Notes: generated from the sequence alone by a model not told the origin. Shown: positions 45,008 to 53,153, counted from the stretch's first letter. The stretch is 64,000 nt of DNA from an uncultured Lachnospiraceae bacterium (GCA_910583615.1 CAJTXP010000002.1:127783-191782); one strand, 5' to 3'. Numbers and translations: made by a program.

Positions 45008-45185
45008 TCAATACTTTTTTCCCTCAAAGGCAAAGCCGTAACATCGGATTTTCTCCGGCCGGATTCCCTTTGCCTCCAGGGATGCAGTATAGTTCCCTGT
45101 AGCTCCCGGCAGCGCTTTTCCTTCCAGATTTCCGCTCCACGATTTTCTCGAAACTCTGAAGTCCGATCCCCACTGCTCTTGCCAT
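45008..45185 (-). pseudogene. Internally deleted AAA-ATPase-like / DUF1703 gene
   Basis: ATG 45185 follows GGAGGGTGTTAT and encodes MARAVGIGLQSFEKIVERKS, the standard N-terminus of the family. The sequence then passes, in another frame, to ASLEAKGIRPEKIRCYGFAFEGKKY, the standard C-terminus. The P-loop ATPase core and nuclease domain, several hundred codons, are gone. Only the two ends of the gene survive, joined out of frame within 178 bp. It is a clean internal-deletion relic and a partner in kind to the truncated gene at the left edge. Confidence 0.75.
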
Positions 45186-45250
45186 ATAACACCCTCCGCC
45201 GTCTGTTTTCTCCCGCACTGACGCATCTCATAAAAAGATATCTCCGCCCT

Positions 45251-45502
45251 CTATATATATTTAATCATATGTGCTGTAATAATTGTGTAGCTGTAAGAGT
45301 TAATCGTTATTTTAATATTATCAATTTCGCAATACCAGTTCTTTCCCCGCTTATAAATATTGCACCCCTCATCTAACACCTTTTTCCTGCACCATTCAAC
45401 CACGTCATCGGTATCTAATCTCAGATTTTTCTTTATCCTGTCAATTCCCATTTCCGTAGTATGGACTTTGTCTATATTAGATAACAGAATTTCTTTATTC
45501 AT
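45251..45502 (-). CDS. DUF3781 domain protein
   Basis: 83 residues from ATG 45502, with GGAGG 14 nt upstream. The sequence MNKEILLSNIDKVHTTEMG and KNLRLDTDDVVEWCRKKV, ending YCEIDNIKITINSYSYTIITAH, is the full DUF3781 domain. This small family has no known function and is widespread in Firmicutes, often near GNAT and other accessory genes. Longer versions of this frame (to 45556) lack a ribosome site. Confidence 0.8.
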   Translation of the reverse strand: MNKEILLSNIDKVHTTEMGIDRIKKNLRLDTDDVVEWCRKKVLDEGCNIYKRGKNWYCEIDNIKITINSYSYTIITAHMIKYI

Positions 45503-45631
45503 ATACCATTGCCTCCGTAAATTCCAGATCTCCTGAGTTCTGCCATCTTCCATCACTCCTGGCTTTTTGAAGCGTTAAAATTCTCACCTTAAAAAGCAGG
45601 CAAAAAAACAGACATGGTATCACTCTCCATT

Positions 45632-45675
45632 AATTCCAGTTTGCCCTCAGCTTAACTCGACGATAAACTGGAATT
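45632..45675. repeat. Inverted repeat after the HEAT-repeat gene
   Basis: Perfect 11-bp arms AATTCCAGTTT (45632-45642) and AAACTGGAATT (45665-45675) with a 22-nt loop begin right after the stop of the next gene. There is no T-run on the minus strand, so terminator function is uncertain. Confidence 0.45.
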
Positions 45676-46305
45676 TTATTTTTTATCTATATCTAAAAAT
45701 CTGCTTGCCAATTTATAAACCTGATGTATTTCTTTTGATGATAAATCCCATGTACTTAATTCTGCAGAAACTAACTTGCTGTGTTTCTTGCTTATATCCC
45801 GTATAGCATTTCCGATTGACTTTCGTACATATACGCTCTCGTCAGATTTGTGGGCAGCTAACAATTCAATGGCTGCCTGTGGATTGTCCTTGAAATATGG
45901 GCGGCTCGTCCATATTCTTAATCCTTCTGATACAGCTCGCCGCACATTGGCACAATCACTGTCAAACCATTCCTGGATAATTGGCAGAGCAGTTTCATAT
46001 CCGATAATCTTACAGTGATTATCAAAAGCCATAGCCAAAATTTCCTGTACTTTCCAACTATCATTTTGACTGACCGTGTTTTTTAAGAATGACAGGGCAT
46101 CTGCATTTTCGTGAGCCGCATATCCAAACAGGAAAACACCCACTTCTTGTATCTGAAAATTATCAGGTTTATACAGTTCATGCCCCATGCAGAAACATTC
46201 GTCAAGAGAATGTGTTTTATAAAATTTTTCGGCTTCATTTTTTACAAGTTTCAAACTGTCCTTTTCGGGAATTAATTCCGCTAAATATTGTATATATTCA
46301 CTCAT
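45676..46305 (-). CDS. HEAT-repeat protein of the DNA-alkylation-repair (AlkD-like) fold
   Basis: 209 residues built of helical pairs: VGVFLFGYAAHENADALSFL, WKVQEILAMAFDNHC, NVRRAVSEGLRIWTSRPYF and VYVRKSIGNAIRDISKKH. The 'vr.a..egLRiw..RPyf...p..ai.lL..l..d.s.yVRkSvgNalrDisk' pattern is that of AlkD-like DNA glycosylase relatives. Whether the alkylpurine-binding residues are kept cannot be judged here. The cytoplasmic role would be base-lesion handling or simple DNA binding. Confidence 0.75.
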   Translation of the reverse strand: MSEYIQYLAELIPEKDSLKLVKNEAEKFYKTHSLDECFCMGHELYKPDNFQIQEVGVFLFGYAAHENADALSFLKNTVSQNDSWKVQEILAMAFDNHCKIIGYETALPIIQEWFDSDCANVRRAVSEGLRIWTSRPYFKDNPQAAIELLAAHKSDESVYVRKSIGNAIRDISKKHSKLVSAELSTWDLSSKEIHQVYKLASRFLDIDKK

Positions 46306-46356
46306 TTATCATTTCTCCCAAATCCAGGCATTTGTTTCGTCGGTAAAAGGATGATT

Positions 46357-46986
46357 TCACATTTTTATTTTCTGCTGTATTTCATCAGGCGCCTGTCCAT
46401 CATGTGCAGGCCATCTGCATTCTGTCATTTCCATATGGGTGAATGTGGCTTTGAAAGAGGAATCCTCCGGACTGCAGGCATATATTCCAAATTTAATCCG
46501 GTCAGTTACATTCCACATATGGCATATTCTCATTTGTCTGAAAACCATGCCGTCTTCAGAACATTCTATGCGGAAATCGCTTTCCCTGCGGCTTAACCTG
46601 TACCACATGGATTTTATGGAAGCATCTATTTCTGTTGTCGCCCAGTCGGAATAGCCGTTGTTTGTAACAACGCTTCCCAAATGCTGGAACACGTCGTTTT
46701 CATATTCGACGGAACCTTTTAACCAGTTTTCGCTGTTCATGTATAAGACAATCCCGCACTGGTCAAAACGGTGGTGGCTCTGTGCAAATTCTGTTTTCAC
46801 AACAAAGGAAAAATACTGCTTCTCCGTTTCCATTTGCAGCACGGGCGCATTGTCATTTCTGAAATGATAGTATGTACGCTGCCATAAATCTGTGTGCGGC
46901 TTTGTTTCTATTTCAATTTTTTCAGGTGTAATCAGATATGATCCAGGCTCTCTCGTCCATTGTAATTGCTTCACATCAAATTTCAT
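46357..46986 (-). CDS. DUF1349 family protein
   Basis: 209 residues. The concanavalin-like beta-sandwich pattern of DUF1349 is seen in FSFVVKTEFAQSHHRFDQCGIVLYMNSENWLKGSVEYE, SVVTNNGYSDWAT and FGIYACSPEDSSFKATFTHMEM. Members are thought to bind glycans; the yeast relative is called 'regulation of enolase 1', which is not informative. AGGACTGGAA precedes ATG 46986. The start overlaps the end of the QueG-like gene by 11 nt, so the two are coupled. Cytoplasmic, with no signal peptide. Confidence 0.8.
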   Translation of the reverse strand: MKFDVKQLQWTREPGSYLITPEKIEIETKPHTDLWQRTYYHFRNDNAPVLQMETEKQYFSFVVKTEFAQSHHRFDQCGIVLYMNSENWLKGSVEYENDVFQHLGSVVTNNGYSDWATTEIDASIKSMWYRLSRRESDFRIECSEDGMVFRQMRICHMWNVTDRIKFGIYACSPEDSSFKATFTHMEMTECRWPAHDGQAPDEIQQKIKM

Positions 46987-47695
46987 TTCCAGTCCTCCAG
47001 TATGTTTTCTTATTTATAAACGAATTTTCTGTTCCTGAATTATAAGGGCAAATATCTCTGCATTTGTGGCAACTTATTACCCAGCTTTGTATTGTTTTAT
47101 CATTGCCAAAAGCATAATCCCAACATGTCTGTTGTTCCAGCTCTAAATGCTCTAATGCATTTACCGGGCATATGTTTACGCAGGCGTTACAGTTATTACA
47201 AATAGTATCTTTTAACGCGTCACATTCTAATTCCTGTTCACACAAAACTGCTCCCAACCAAACCATACTTCCAAACTCTGGTGTAATAAGCAAAGAATGT
47301 CTGCCGATCGTACCTAATCCCGCTGCCTGTGCCGCATGCTTTTGAGAAATAATAGAACGCCATCTTTTAGTGTTTTCGTCCCATTGGCTTTCATTTGTTG
47401 GAATTGGTACACAAACGATTTGATGTTTTTCCATTTCAATACAAAACTCAAGAGCAATTGCATCCATTTTTTGCGTAATAGAATTTCTTACTCTCGTATA
47501 AGGTACAGGAGAATTACAACTTAAGGTTCCTGTCGGAAATCTACATCCAAAAGAAATAACCGATCTGCAGGTTGGCAAAACATCTGTAGGATGATACCCT
47601 TCAGGAGCGTCAATAAACCTGTCTATACCTGCTATTCCACATAAATCTGCTCCTAATCCCAGGAGAATTTCTTTGACCTGTTTATTGTCAATCAT
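46976..47695 (-). CDS. QueG-like 4Fe-4S double-cluster reductase
   Basis: 239 residues. The N-terminal half has the epoxyqueuosine-reductase-like cobalamin domain features (GADLCGIAGIDRF, VISFGCRFPTG, HAAQAAGLGTIGRHSLLITPEFGSMVWLGAVL). The C-terminal ferredoxin domain carries CNNCNACVNICPVNAL and then CHKCRDICPYNSG, two 4Fe-4S clusters. It is shorter than true QueG (over 300 residues) and lacks its HEAT-like tail, so it belongs to the small QueG-like group of unknown substrate. A 73-bp piece of this gene (47322-47394) recurs at 49453-49525. Confidence 0.85.
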   Translation of the reverse strand: MIDNKQVKEILLGLGADLCGIAGIDRFIDAPEGYHPTDVLPTCRSVISFGCRFPTGTLSCNSPVPYTRVRNSITQKMDAIALEFCIEMEKHQIVCVPIPTNESQWDENTKRWRSIISQKHAAQAAGLGTIGRHSLLITPEFGSMVWLGAVLCEQELECDALKDTICNNCNACVNICPVNALEHLELEQQTCWDYAFGNDKTIQSWVISCHKCRDICPYNSGTENSFINKKTYWRTGNEI

Positions 47696-47731
47696 AATAT
47701 ATCCTTTCGCTATATCAATCCTGATTTTTCT

Positions 47732-48093
47732 TTAATATTCATCCCATTCAGTCCGGCTGAATATATCCGAAATTACTGTTTTGTCTTCGCACGCTTTCTT
47801 AAAAAGAAGGATAAAGTCTGCCAATGCTTCTTTATCTTCGGAATTGGCACAGAACATATCTGCTTCTGGGTCAAAAGTGATTTTTCCTGCAGTTTTGGAC
47901 ACTTTTCGTTCAAAAACGCATGGGCCAGACTGGCCCAGTCATAACCATTGCCTATAAAACCTTCGTCTGCACGAGTGGCAAAAATTTCCTGAAGATATTC
48001 GTCACCTGCAGTTAAACAGACAGATGCGCCGGTGCTTAGTTTCACCCAATAGAAGGATTCGATTTCTTTTTCAAACTGTTTTGTGATGTTCAA
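47732..48093 (-). pseudogene. Imm51-family immunity protein, frameshifted
   Basis: The first part (MNITKQFEKEIESFYWVKLSTG...DEGFIGNGYDWASLAHAFL) matches Imm51, a polymorphic-toxin immunity family. After CPKLQ the frame derails at an A-run (GCAGGAAAAATC). In the next frame the protein resumes as KITFDPEADMFCANSEDK, EALADFILLFKKACEDK and VISDIFSRTEWDEY, the expected ending, with stop at 47732. A one-base change in the homopolymer accounts for it. The uncorrected frame runs to 47773. No toxin gene is adjacent. Confidence 0.8.
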
Positions 48094-48155
48094 TTGTTCT
48101 CTCCTCCCAGATCCAGAATGTTCCTGCTGTGAAGTTCCCGCTCAAATAGAATTTG

Positions 48156-48794
48156 TCAATAAGTGACATGCTCTTTGTGATATTGAATAAAATCCTCTTT
48201 CGTAAAAGCCGGCAGATACCCATATTCATTTACCATTAACTGAAGGATCGCGACGGTTCTCGCCTGGGTGTTGATGCTTTTGGCGGGATTAAATTCAATA
48301 TCCGTGAAATAATTATAGCTTAAAACCGCATGGATTTCATCTGCCGTAAACGATTGTTTCACAGCGGTAATATAGATGAAATCATAGAATGCCGTTTGGG
48401 GAATCAAAGGAAAATCTTCATTTTGGTAACGAAATGCGACCAGATCTCCGGATGAATGCAGTCTCTCATCACGTTTGGCTTCTTTCGGTGACAGGTCAAG
48501 CAGATCAGGATAAGGTCCGCCGCGTTCAAAAACTTTAGCGCTCTGAAACACATTCTCCAGAGTATGATCATTGATCCTGAGATGAAACGCACTTAATTGA
48601 ACGCCAATCGCTTCTGTGCTCTTTGTGCTGATTTCCAGCGGTCTGGCATTTTCATCTGCTGCGGTAATCGCACGGTGCAGGCTTTTTATGGATTTTTGCT
48701 TTTGAGATACTGCAAAACCGGAATGCCATTCAAACGAATACATTTCACTGACAACTTTTCCTTGACGAATAAAAAATGCAGGTCGTTTTGCCAT
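48156..48794 (-). CDS. NADAR-domain antitoxin (DarT1-associated type), no DarT beside it
   Basis: 212 residues from ATG 48794; AGGAGGG lies directly before it, so the upstream ATG at 48836 is not the start. The opening MAKRPAFFI, the segment LEISTKSTEAIGVQLSAFHLRI, ENVFQSAKVFERGGPYPDLLD and the ending FTDIEFNPAKSINTQARTVA fit the DarT1-associated NADAR antitoxin family. Such proteins remove ADP-ribose placed on DNA by DarT and so neutralise it. No DarT-like toxin gene is visible on either side; the neighbours are a P-loop kinase and a broken Imm51 gene. Confidence 0.78.
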   Translation of the reverse strand: MAKRPAFFIRQGKVVSEMYSFEWHSGFAVSQKQKSIKSLHRAITAADENARPLEISTKSTEAIGVQLSAFHLRINDHTLENVFQSAKVFERGGPYPDLLDLSPKEAKRDERLHSSGDLVAFRYQNEDFPLIPQTAFYDFIYITAVKQSFTADEIHAVLSYNYFTDIEFNPAKSINTQARTVAILQLMVNEYGYLPAFTKEDFIQYHKEHVTY

Positions 48795-48854
48795 TTGTCC
48801 CTCCTGTATAAAACGTGAAAACCAGTTGATTTCCATTCGGATAAATTGAGATTT

Positions 48855-49352
48855 TTAACCAAATATTTTTAATAAATAATCATCTATATCAGCTCTTGAG
48901 TGAAAAATATAAATGTTTTTTTCGCTTTTGTATTTGTGAAGCAATTTATATACAATTGGCAATTCATTTTCAGGGAAACCAATAATCCATTGTCTAAATT
49001 CCTCATTAAATTCTGTTTCTATCCATGGCATATCTACACGTTGTTTGCCTATACGTGCTTCTGCTCCAGCCAAACATTCCTCTACTGGAAAATCCAGTAA
49101 AAAAATAGTTTCACACGCTTGAATACGCATTTCAAGTGTTCTTCCGTAATTCCCGTCAATAATCCATTTATCTTTTAAAACAATTTCTTTTAATTTTTTG
49201 TCAAATATATTTCTGTCAACAGTTGTCCTGTCAGGCTTGTGCCACAGCATATCAAGATAATATAACGGTAAGTGAGTTTTATCACTCAATATTCTTGCGA
49301 ATGTGCTTTTTCCTGCGCCTGGACAACCGATTATGATTGCCTTTTGAAACAT
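48855..49352 (-). CDS. P-loop kinase (FlaR/topology-modulation type)
   Basis: 165 residues after GGAGAGGTGG. Walker A is IIIGCPGAGKSTFARILS; the LYYLDMLWHKPDRTTVDRN segment and WIIDGNYGRTLEMRI are typical of the FlaR-like adenylate-kinase relatives. EECLAGAEARIGKQRVDMPWIE supplies the lid-like region. The name 'topology modulation' is historical; the real substrate is unknown, probably a nucleoside or small nucleotide. Confidence 0.85.
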   Translation of the reverse strand: MFQKAIIIGCPGAGKSTFARILSDKTHLPLYYLDMLWHKPDRTTVDRNIFDKKLKEIVLKDKWIIDGNYGRTLEMRIQACETIFLLDFPVEECLAGAEARIGKQRVDMPWIETEFNEEFRQWIIGFPENELPIVYKLLHKYKSEKNIYIFHSRADIDDYLLKIFG

Positions 49353-49452
49353 AAAAGTACCACCTCTCCATAAATACCGATGGTTTCAACTTCCAGACTC
49401 TGGTATTGTCAATATTAGTTGACACATTTTTCTCAAAGATATCGCTGACTAT

Positions 49453-49525
49453 GCTGCCTGTGCCGCATGTTTTTGAGAAATAATAGAACGCCATCTCCTG
49501 GTATTTTCATCCCATTGGCTTTCAT
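49453..49525 (-). pseudogene. Copied 73-bp scrap of the QueG-like gene
   Basis: Aligns base for base with 47322-47394 (about 67 of 73 identical). Read in the gene's frame it gives ESQWDENTRRWRSIISQKH followed by AAQAA and a stop, against ESQWDENTKRWRSIISQKH and AAQAAG in the intact gene. It is fused to the 3' side of the methyltransferase relic. The source is either a lost paralogue or a partial duplication. Confidence 0.85.
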
Positions 49526-49844
49526 ACCAGGAATGCCAATCAATACCACGGACTTATTTTTTAGAAACGGCAAAATCTTATTTTCAAAAAAGTTGATTTT
49601 GCCTGCAAAGTAATGATAAGAGTCTATGCTGACCAATGCGGCAAATCGCTTTTGGTCAAAGCTTAATTCGTTCGCATCTTCATGGACGGGAATAATTTGT
49701 TCGCCGACACCCCAAATCAAGAACTTCATCTTTTTAGGTAAGATGTAAAGGGTACTTCGTGAATAGTTCTTCCAAAATCCTTGCACTATTGGGTCCCATC
49801 ATTGTCTTTGCAGAAAAATACATTGAATAATCACTACTGTTCAT
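49526..49844 (-). pseudogene. Class I SAM methyltransferase relic
   Basis: ATG 49844 opens MNSSDYSMYFSAKTMMGPNS, then RILEELFTKYPLHLT and an in-frame TAA. A second frame continues KDEVLDLG, the start of SAM motif I. A third piece picks up at WGVGEQIIPVHEDANELSFD and RFAALVSIDSYHYFAGKINFF...VVLIGIPGMK. About 40 codons around the SAM-binding loop are missing, with a short TTGG/TGGGGT overlap at the break. The 3' end is replaced by the QueG-like scrap. Non-functional. Confidence 0.75.
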
Positions 49845-50209
49845 ACATTTGCCTCTCAAATTTCAATTTCGCTTTGCTGTAAAGTCCACCTTCTTGAACT
49901 TACGTTCAAGAAGTATCCCTCGCTTTGCTCGGTCAATTCCGATTTATACATCTCATTATACAGGACATTCTGACAAAAAGCACCTGCTATTTCACTTTAA
50001 AATTCTTTCGGCACCCTCCCTTCTCCTTAAAATGCGGAAACACCGTCTGCAAAGGATACGCGGGCAAAGGGAGGACCGTCAAGATTCTGGACCATATGCA
50101 CTGCGGCTCACACTCCTGTCGGAAACAAAGCCAGATATAGCCTCCTGTTGTGCCATCCGGGCCAGGATCCAGTCATTGCCTGAACCAGTGCATATAATTG
50201 CAGATATGT
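49845..50209. other. Intergenic region with one perfect hairpin
   Basis: No gene is supported on either strand. A perfect 10-bp stem, CTTCTTGAAC/GTTCAAGAAG with loop TTAC, lies at 49890-49913 without a T-run. The rest is unremarkable. Confidence 0.5.
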
Positions 50210-50226
50210 TTAGGAATTTCTTAATA
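50210..50226. promoter_or_regulatory. Inferred response-regulator box, copy 1
   Basis: TTAGGA-N5-TTAATA has an 11-bp period, as expected for OmpR/PhoB-class dimers. It lies about 18 bp upstream of the likely -35 (TTGAGA, 50244-50249) of the regulator gene, whose -10 is TATACT (50269-50274). The 19-bp spacer suggests an activated promoter. Confidence 0.6.
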
Positions 50227-50318
50227 AATTTTTATGCGGTATTTTGAGATTTCCATGGTAAAAGAAGGTATACTTTATAAGAGGAATTATCGTTTCTCAG
50301 GAAGAAAGGGATATGCAT

Positions 50319-51014
50319 ATGTCTGAAAAAATATTAGTTGTCGATGATGAACATGATATCGCAGATTTACTTGAAGTTTACCTGCAAAATGAAAACTATA
50401 CGATTTACAAATATTATTCTGCACAAGAGGCGCTGGCCTGTATTGAAAGCAAAGAAATTGACCTTGCCATTCTCGATATTATGCTGCCGGATATGAACGG
50501 GTTTTCTATTTGTCAGAAAATCCGTGAAAAACATACTTATCCGATCATAATGCTGACAGCGAAGGATGAAGAAACGGATAAGATTACAGGCTTGACTTTG
50601 GGGGCAGACGATTATGTAACAAAGCCGTTTCGCCCGCTTGAACTGATTGCCAGAGTGAAAGCGCAGTTAAGGAGATATAATAAATACTCTCCGACGCAGA
50701 AACAGGACGTGCCTGCTACGGTGTTGACTTATAAGAAACTATCGCTCAATACACAGACTTATGAATGTGTGCTGGATGGGGATGTCATACCTCTGACACC
50801 TACAGAATTTTCTATTTTGCGTATTCTGTTGGAAAAACAGGGCGTGGTAGTAAGCCTTGAGGACTTGTTTCATTCTGTATGGAAAGATGAATACTACAGT
50901 AAAAACAGCAGCACCATTACTGTGCATATCCGGCATCTGCGGGAAAAATTAAAAGATACGGCGGAAAAGCCAAAATATATAAAAACCATATGGGGAGTAG
51001 GTTATAAGATTTAG
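50319..51014 (+). CDS. OmpR/VanR-type response regulator
   Basis: 231 residues from ATG 50319 (GGAAGAAAGGG 8 nt upstream; the ATG at 50313 is too close). The receiver domain begins KILVVDDEHDIADLLEVYL, with phospho-acceptor Asp in LAILDIMLPDMNG and the Lys in YVTKPFRPLELIARV. The C-terminal winged helix carries LTPTEFSILRILLEKQGVVVS and TITVHIRHLREKL...IKTIWGVGYKI. It heads a cluster with a VanS-like kinase and an ABC transporter. The matching boxes at 50210 and 52145 suggest that it activates itself and the transporter. Confidence 0.93.
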   Translation: MSEKILVVDDEHDIADLLEVYLQNENYTIYKYYSAQEALACIESKEIDLAILDIMLPDMNGFSICQKIREKHTYPIIMLTAKDEETDKITGLTLGADDYVTKPFRPLELIARVKAQLRRYNKYSPTQKQDVPATVLTYKKLSLNTQTYECVLDGDVIPLTPTEFSILRILLEKQGVVVSLEDLFHSVWKDEYYSKNSSTITVHIRHLREKLKDTAEKPKYIKTIWGVGYKI

Positions 51015-51026
51015 GGGGGGATTTCC

Positions 51027-52091
51027 TTGAAAGAACAGAGTTTTCCAATCAGAAAGAAACTGGAATTTCGTCTTTTGGTTATTTTGCCTGCATATGTTAT
51101 CACTGGCATTATCATATTGATGCTGTATCAGGTCATTTTTTCCAGCTTTAAAAATCCAGTTATGGAATGGATCTACTGGCGGTTGGATGTCATCTATTTC
51201 TTTTATCTCTGCATTGGCCTGTCTGGAATTTTTTGCCATTATTGGAGAAAACCGTGGGGTTATCTGGATGAAGTGATTGCTGCCACACAGACCGTATATG
51301 AGCAGAACAGCCATACCATTGAATTGTCAGAACCGCTTCGGGAACTGGAACAGCAGATGAATCAGATTAAAATGTCCATATTGCTTAGTCAGAAAGCGGT
51401 AAAAGAAGCAGAGGACAGGAAAAATGAACTGGTTATGTATCTGGCTCATGACATTCGGACACCTCTGACAGCAGTGATTGGTTATTTAAGCCTGCTGGAC
51501 GAAGCACATGATATGCCTGAAACGCAAAAAGCAAAGTATGTGGGCATCGCACTTGATAAAGCGGAACGGCTGGAAACTCTTATAAACGAACTATTTGAAA
51601 TTACAAGATACCATACGGAAACAGTACGAATAAAGAAAACATCCGTTGACTTATATGCTCTTTTGGCACAGGTAATAGAAGAATTCTATCCCTCCCTTTC
51701 TGCAAAAGGAAATCGTGTCCATGTTTCTATTGAAGATAATCTGAATGTAACCGGTGATCCGGAAAAGCTGGCAAGAGTGTTCAATAATCTTTTAAAAAAT
51801 GCGGCCGCTTACAGTTATCCAAATACAGAAATCCGTATCTCTTCCGAGAGAAAAGGAAAAAATGTCGTCATTATTTTCCGAAATCATGGACAGACAATTG
51901 CGGCGGAGCAGTTAGCGGGTATCTTTGAAAAATTCAACCGTTTAGACGAAGCACGGCTGTCTGATACAGGAGGGGCAGGTCTTGGTCTTTCGATCGCAAG
52001 AGAGATTGTAAACCTCCATGGCGGTGAAATCACAGCGCAGAGCGAAAACGAAACCGTTACTTTTACCATTACCCTTCCTGCTGCTTCTTAG
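51027..52091 (+). CDS. VanS-type sensor histidine kinase
   Basis: 354 residues. The start is TTG 51027 behind a GGGGGGG ribosome site. Two membrane helices (about 17-38 and 52-70) enclose a very short outer loop, so sensing is probably at or in the membrane, as in the intramembrane-type kinases paired with ABC exporters. The H-box is LAHDIRTPLTAVIGYLSLL, the N-box NNLLKNAAAYSYPN, and the G-box TGGAGLGLSIAREIV. It phosphorylates the preceding regulator. VanS similarity does not imply vancomycin resistance; no van genes are present. Confidence 0.92.
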   Translation: MKEQSFPIRKKLEFRLLVILPAYVITGIIILMLYQVIFSSFKNPVMEWIYWRLDVIYFFYLCIGLSGIFCHYWRKPWGYLDEVIAATQTVYEQNSHTIELSEPLRELEQQMNQIKMSILLSQKAVKEAEDRKNELVMYLAHDIRTPLTAVIGYLSLLDEAHDMPETQKAKYVGIALDKAERLETLINELFEITRYHTETVRIKKTSVDLYALLAQVIEEFYPSLSAKGNRVHVSIEDNLNVTGDPEKLARVFNNLLKNAAAYSYPNTEIRISSERKGKNVVIIFRNHGQTIAAEQLAGIFEKFNRLDEARLSDTGGAGLGLSIAREIVNLHGGEITAQSENETVTFTITLPAAS

Positions 52092-52108
52092 GAAAATTTA
52101 CGTTCCAT

Positions 52109-52138
52109 ACTATGAAATGCAAAAAAGCATTTCATAGT
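52109..52138. terminator. Hairpin after the kinase gene
   Basis: Perfect 12-bp arms (ACTATGAAATGC / GCATTTCATAGT) with a six-A loop lie 18 bp after the kinase stop. There is no T-run, so it may slow or end transcription weakly or protect the mRNA 3' end. Confidence 0.5.
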
Positions 52139-52144
52139 CAAGTA

Positions 52145-52161
52145 TTAGGAAGTTCTTAGGA
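52145..52161. promoter_or_regulatory. Inferred response-regulator box, copy 2
   Basis: TTAGGA-N5-TTAGGA, again with an 11-bp period and the same AAxTTC spacer pattern as at 50210. It lies ahead of the transporter genes, which fits control by the adjacent VanR-type regulator. Confidence 0.65.
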
Positions 52162-52187
52162 TGATTCCAGCTTAAAATTTGAGAATG

Positions 52188-52230
52188 AAATGCCCCTGTT
52201 TGGTACAATCGTTACGAAGCAGGGGCATTT
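52188..52230 (+). promoter_or_regulatory. Long hairpin in the transporter leader
   Basis: AAATGCCCCTG (52188-52198) pairs perfectly with CAGGGGCATTT (52220-52230) around a 21-nt loop. The ABC gene starts 36 bp later. It may act as an attenuator or 5' mRNA stabiliser. Confidence 0.5.
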
Positions 52231-52265
52231 GCTTTTGAAAACAGGCTTGGAAAAGGAGTGACGTA

Positions 52266-53153
52266 ATGGAACTGAAAATTAAACAGTTAAGTAAAAAGTT
52301 TAAAGACAAAAGAGCGGTCGATGATGTCTGCATGACTCTGACACCGGGAGTGTGGGGACTGCTCGGCGCTAATGGGGCAGGAAAAACGACCCTTATGCGT
52401 ATGATTGCCGACATTATGACACCTGACAGCGGAACCATCTATTATGATGGCATTGATATCCGCAAAATGGGGGAGTCCTATCGGAACATCTTTGGATTTT
52501 TACCGCAGGATTTTGGATACTCCCGTGATTTCACGGTAAAAGATTACCTTGAGTATGTAGCGGCATTGAAAGATGTTCCGGCAAGAGAAACTACAAAGAA
52601 AATCAATTACCTTCTGGACATCCTCACGCTTTCTGATGTAAAAAGGAAAAAAATTGCAACGCTGTCCGGAGGAATGAAGCGGCGTGTCGGTATTGCACAG
52701 GCAATGCTGAATGATCCCAAAATCCTTGTTATGGACGAACCAACAGCAGGGCTTGATCCCGGAGAGAGGGTACGTTTCCGTAACTTTATTTCGGAATTTT
52801 CACATGACAGGATTGTATTGATTTCTACCCATATTGTTTCTGACATTGAGTATATTGCAACAAGAAATGCCATGATGAAAGCGGGAAAAATTGTGGATAT
52901 AGGAACAACAGAGGAGCTTGTGAAAGAGATTGGAGGGAAAGTCTGGACGTGTTCCGTACCGGCCGGGGATTTGAACAGCTATGAGAGGCGGCTTAGAGTG
53001 ATCAACCGGCGTGGTGAAGATAACGGTCAGGTATCCATTCGCTATTTATCCGAAACACCTGAAATTTCCGGGGCAGTTGCTGTATCACCCAGGCTTGAGG
53101 ACTTGTATCTTTGGTATTTTCCGCAGGAAAATCTGGAAGGGGAGGGAAAATAA
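52266..53153 (+). CDS. ABC transporter ATP-binding protein
   Basis: 295 residues after AAAAGGAGTG. Walker A is GLLGANGAGKTTLMRMIAD, Q-loop FGFLPQDFGYS, signature LSGGMKRRVGIAQAML, Walker B KILVMDEPTAGLD, and H-loop LISTHIVSD. This is the CcmA/BcrA subgroup that exports or removes peptides and antibiotics from the membrane. The C-terminal 70 residues (WTCSVPAGDLNSYERRLRVI...) form an extra domain often found in such exporters. It acts with the permease that begins 1 nt downstream. Confidence 0.93.
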   Translation: MELKIKQLSKKFKDKRAVDDVCMTLTPGVWGLLGANGAGKTTLMRMIADIMTPDSGTIYYDGIDIRKMGESYRNIFGFLPQDFGYSRDFTVKDYLEYVAALKDVPARETTKKINYLLDILTLSDVKRKKIATLSGGMKRRVGIAQAMLNDPKILVMDEPTAGLDPGERVRFRNFISEFSHDRIVLISTHIVSDIEYIATRNAMMKAGKIVDIGTTEELVKEIGGKVWTCSVPAGDLNSYERRLRVINRRGEDNGQVSIRYLSETPEISGAVAVSPRLEDLYLWYFPQENLEGEGK

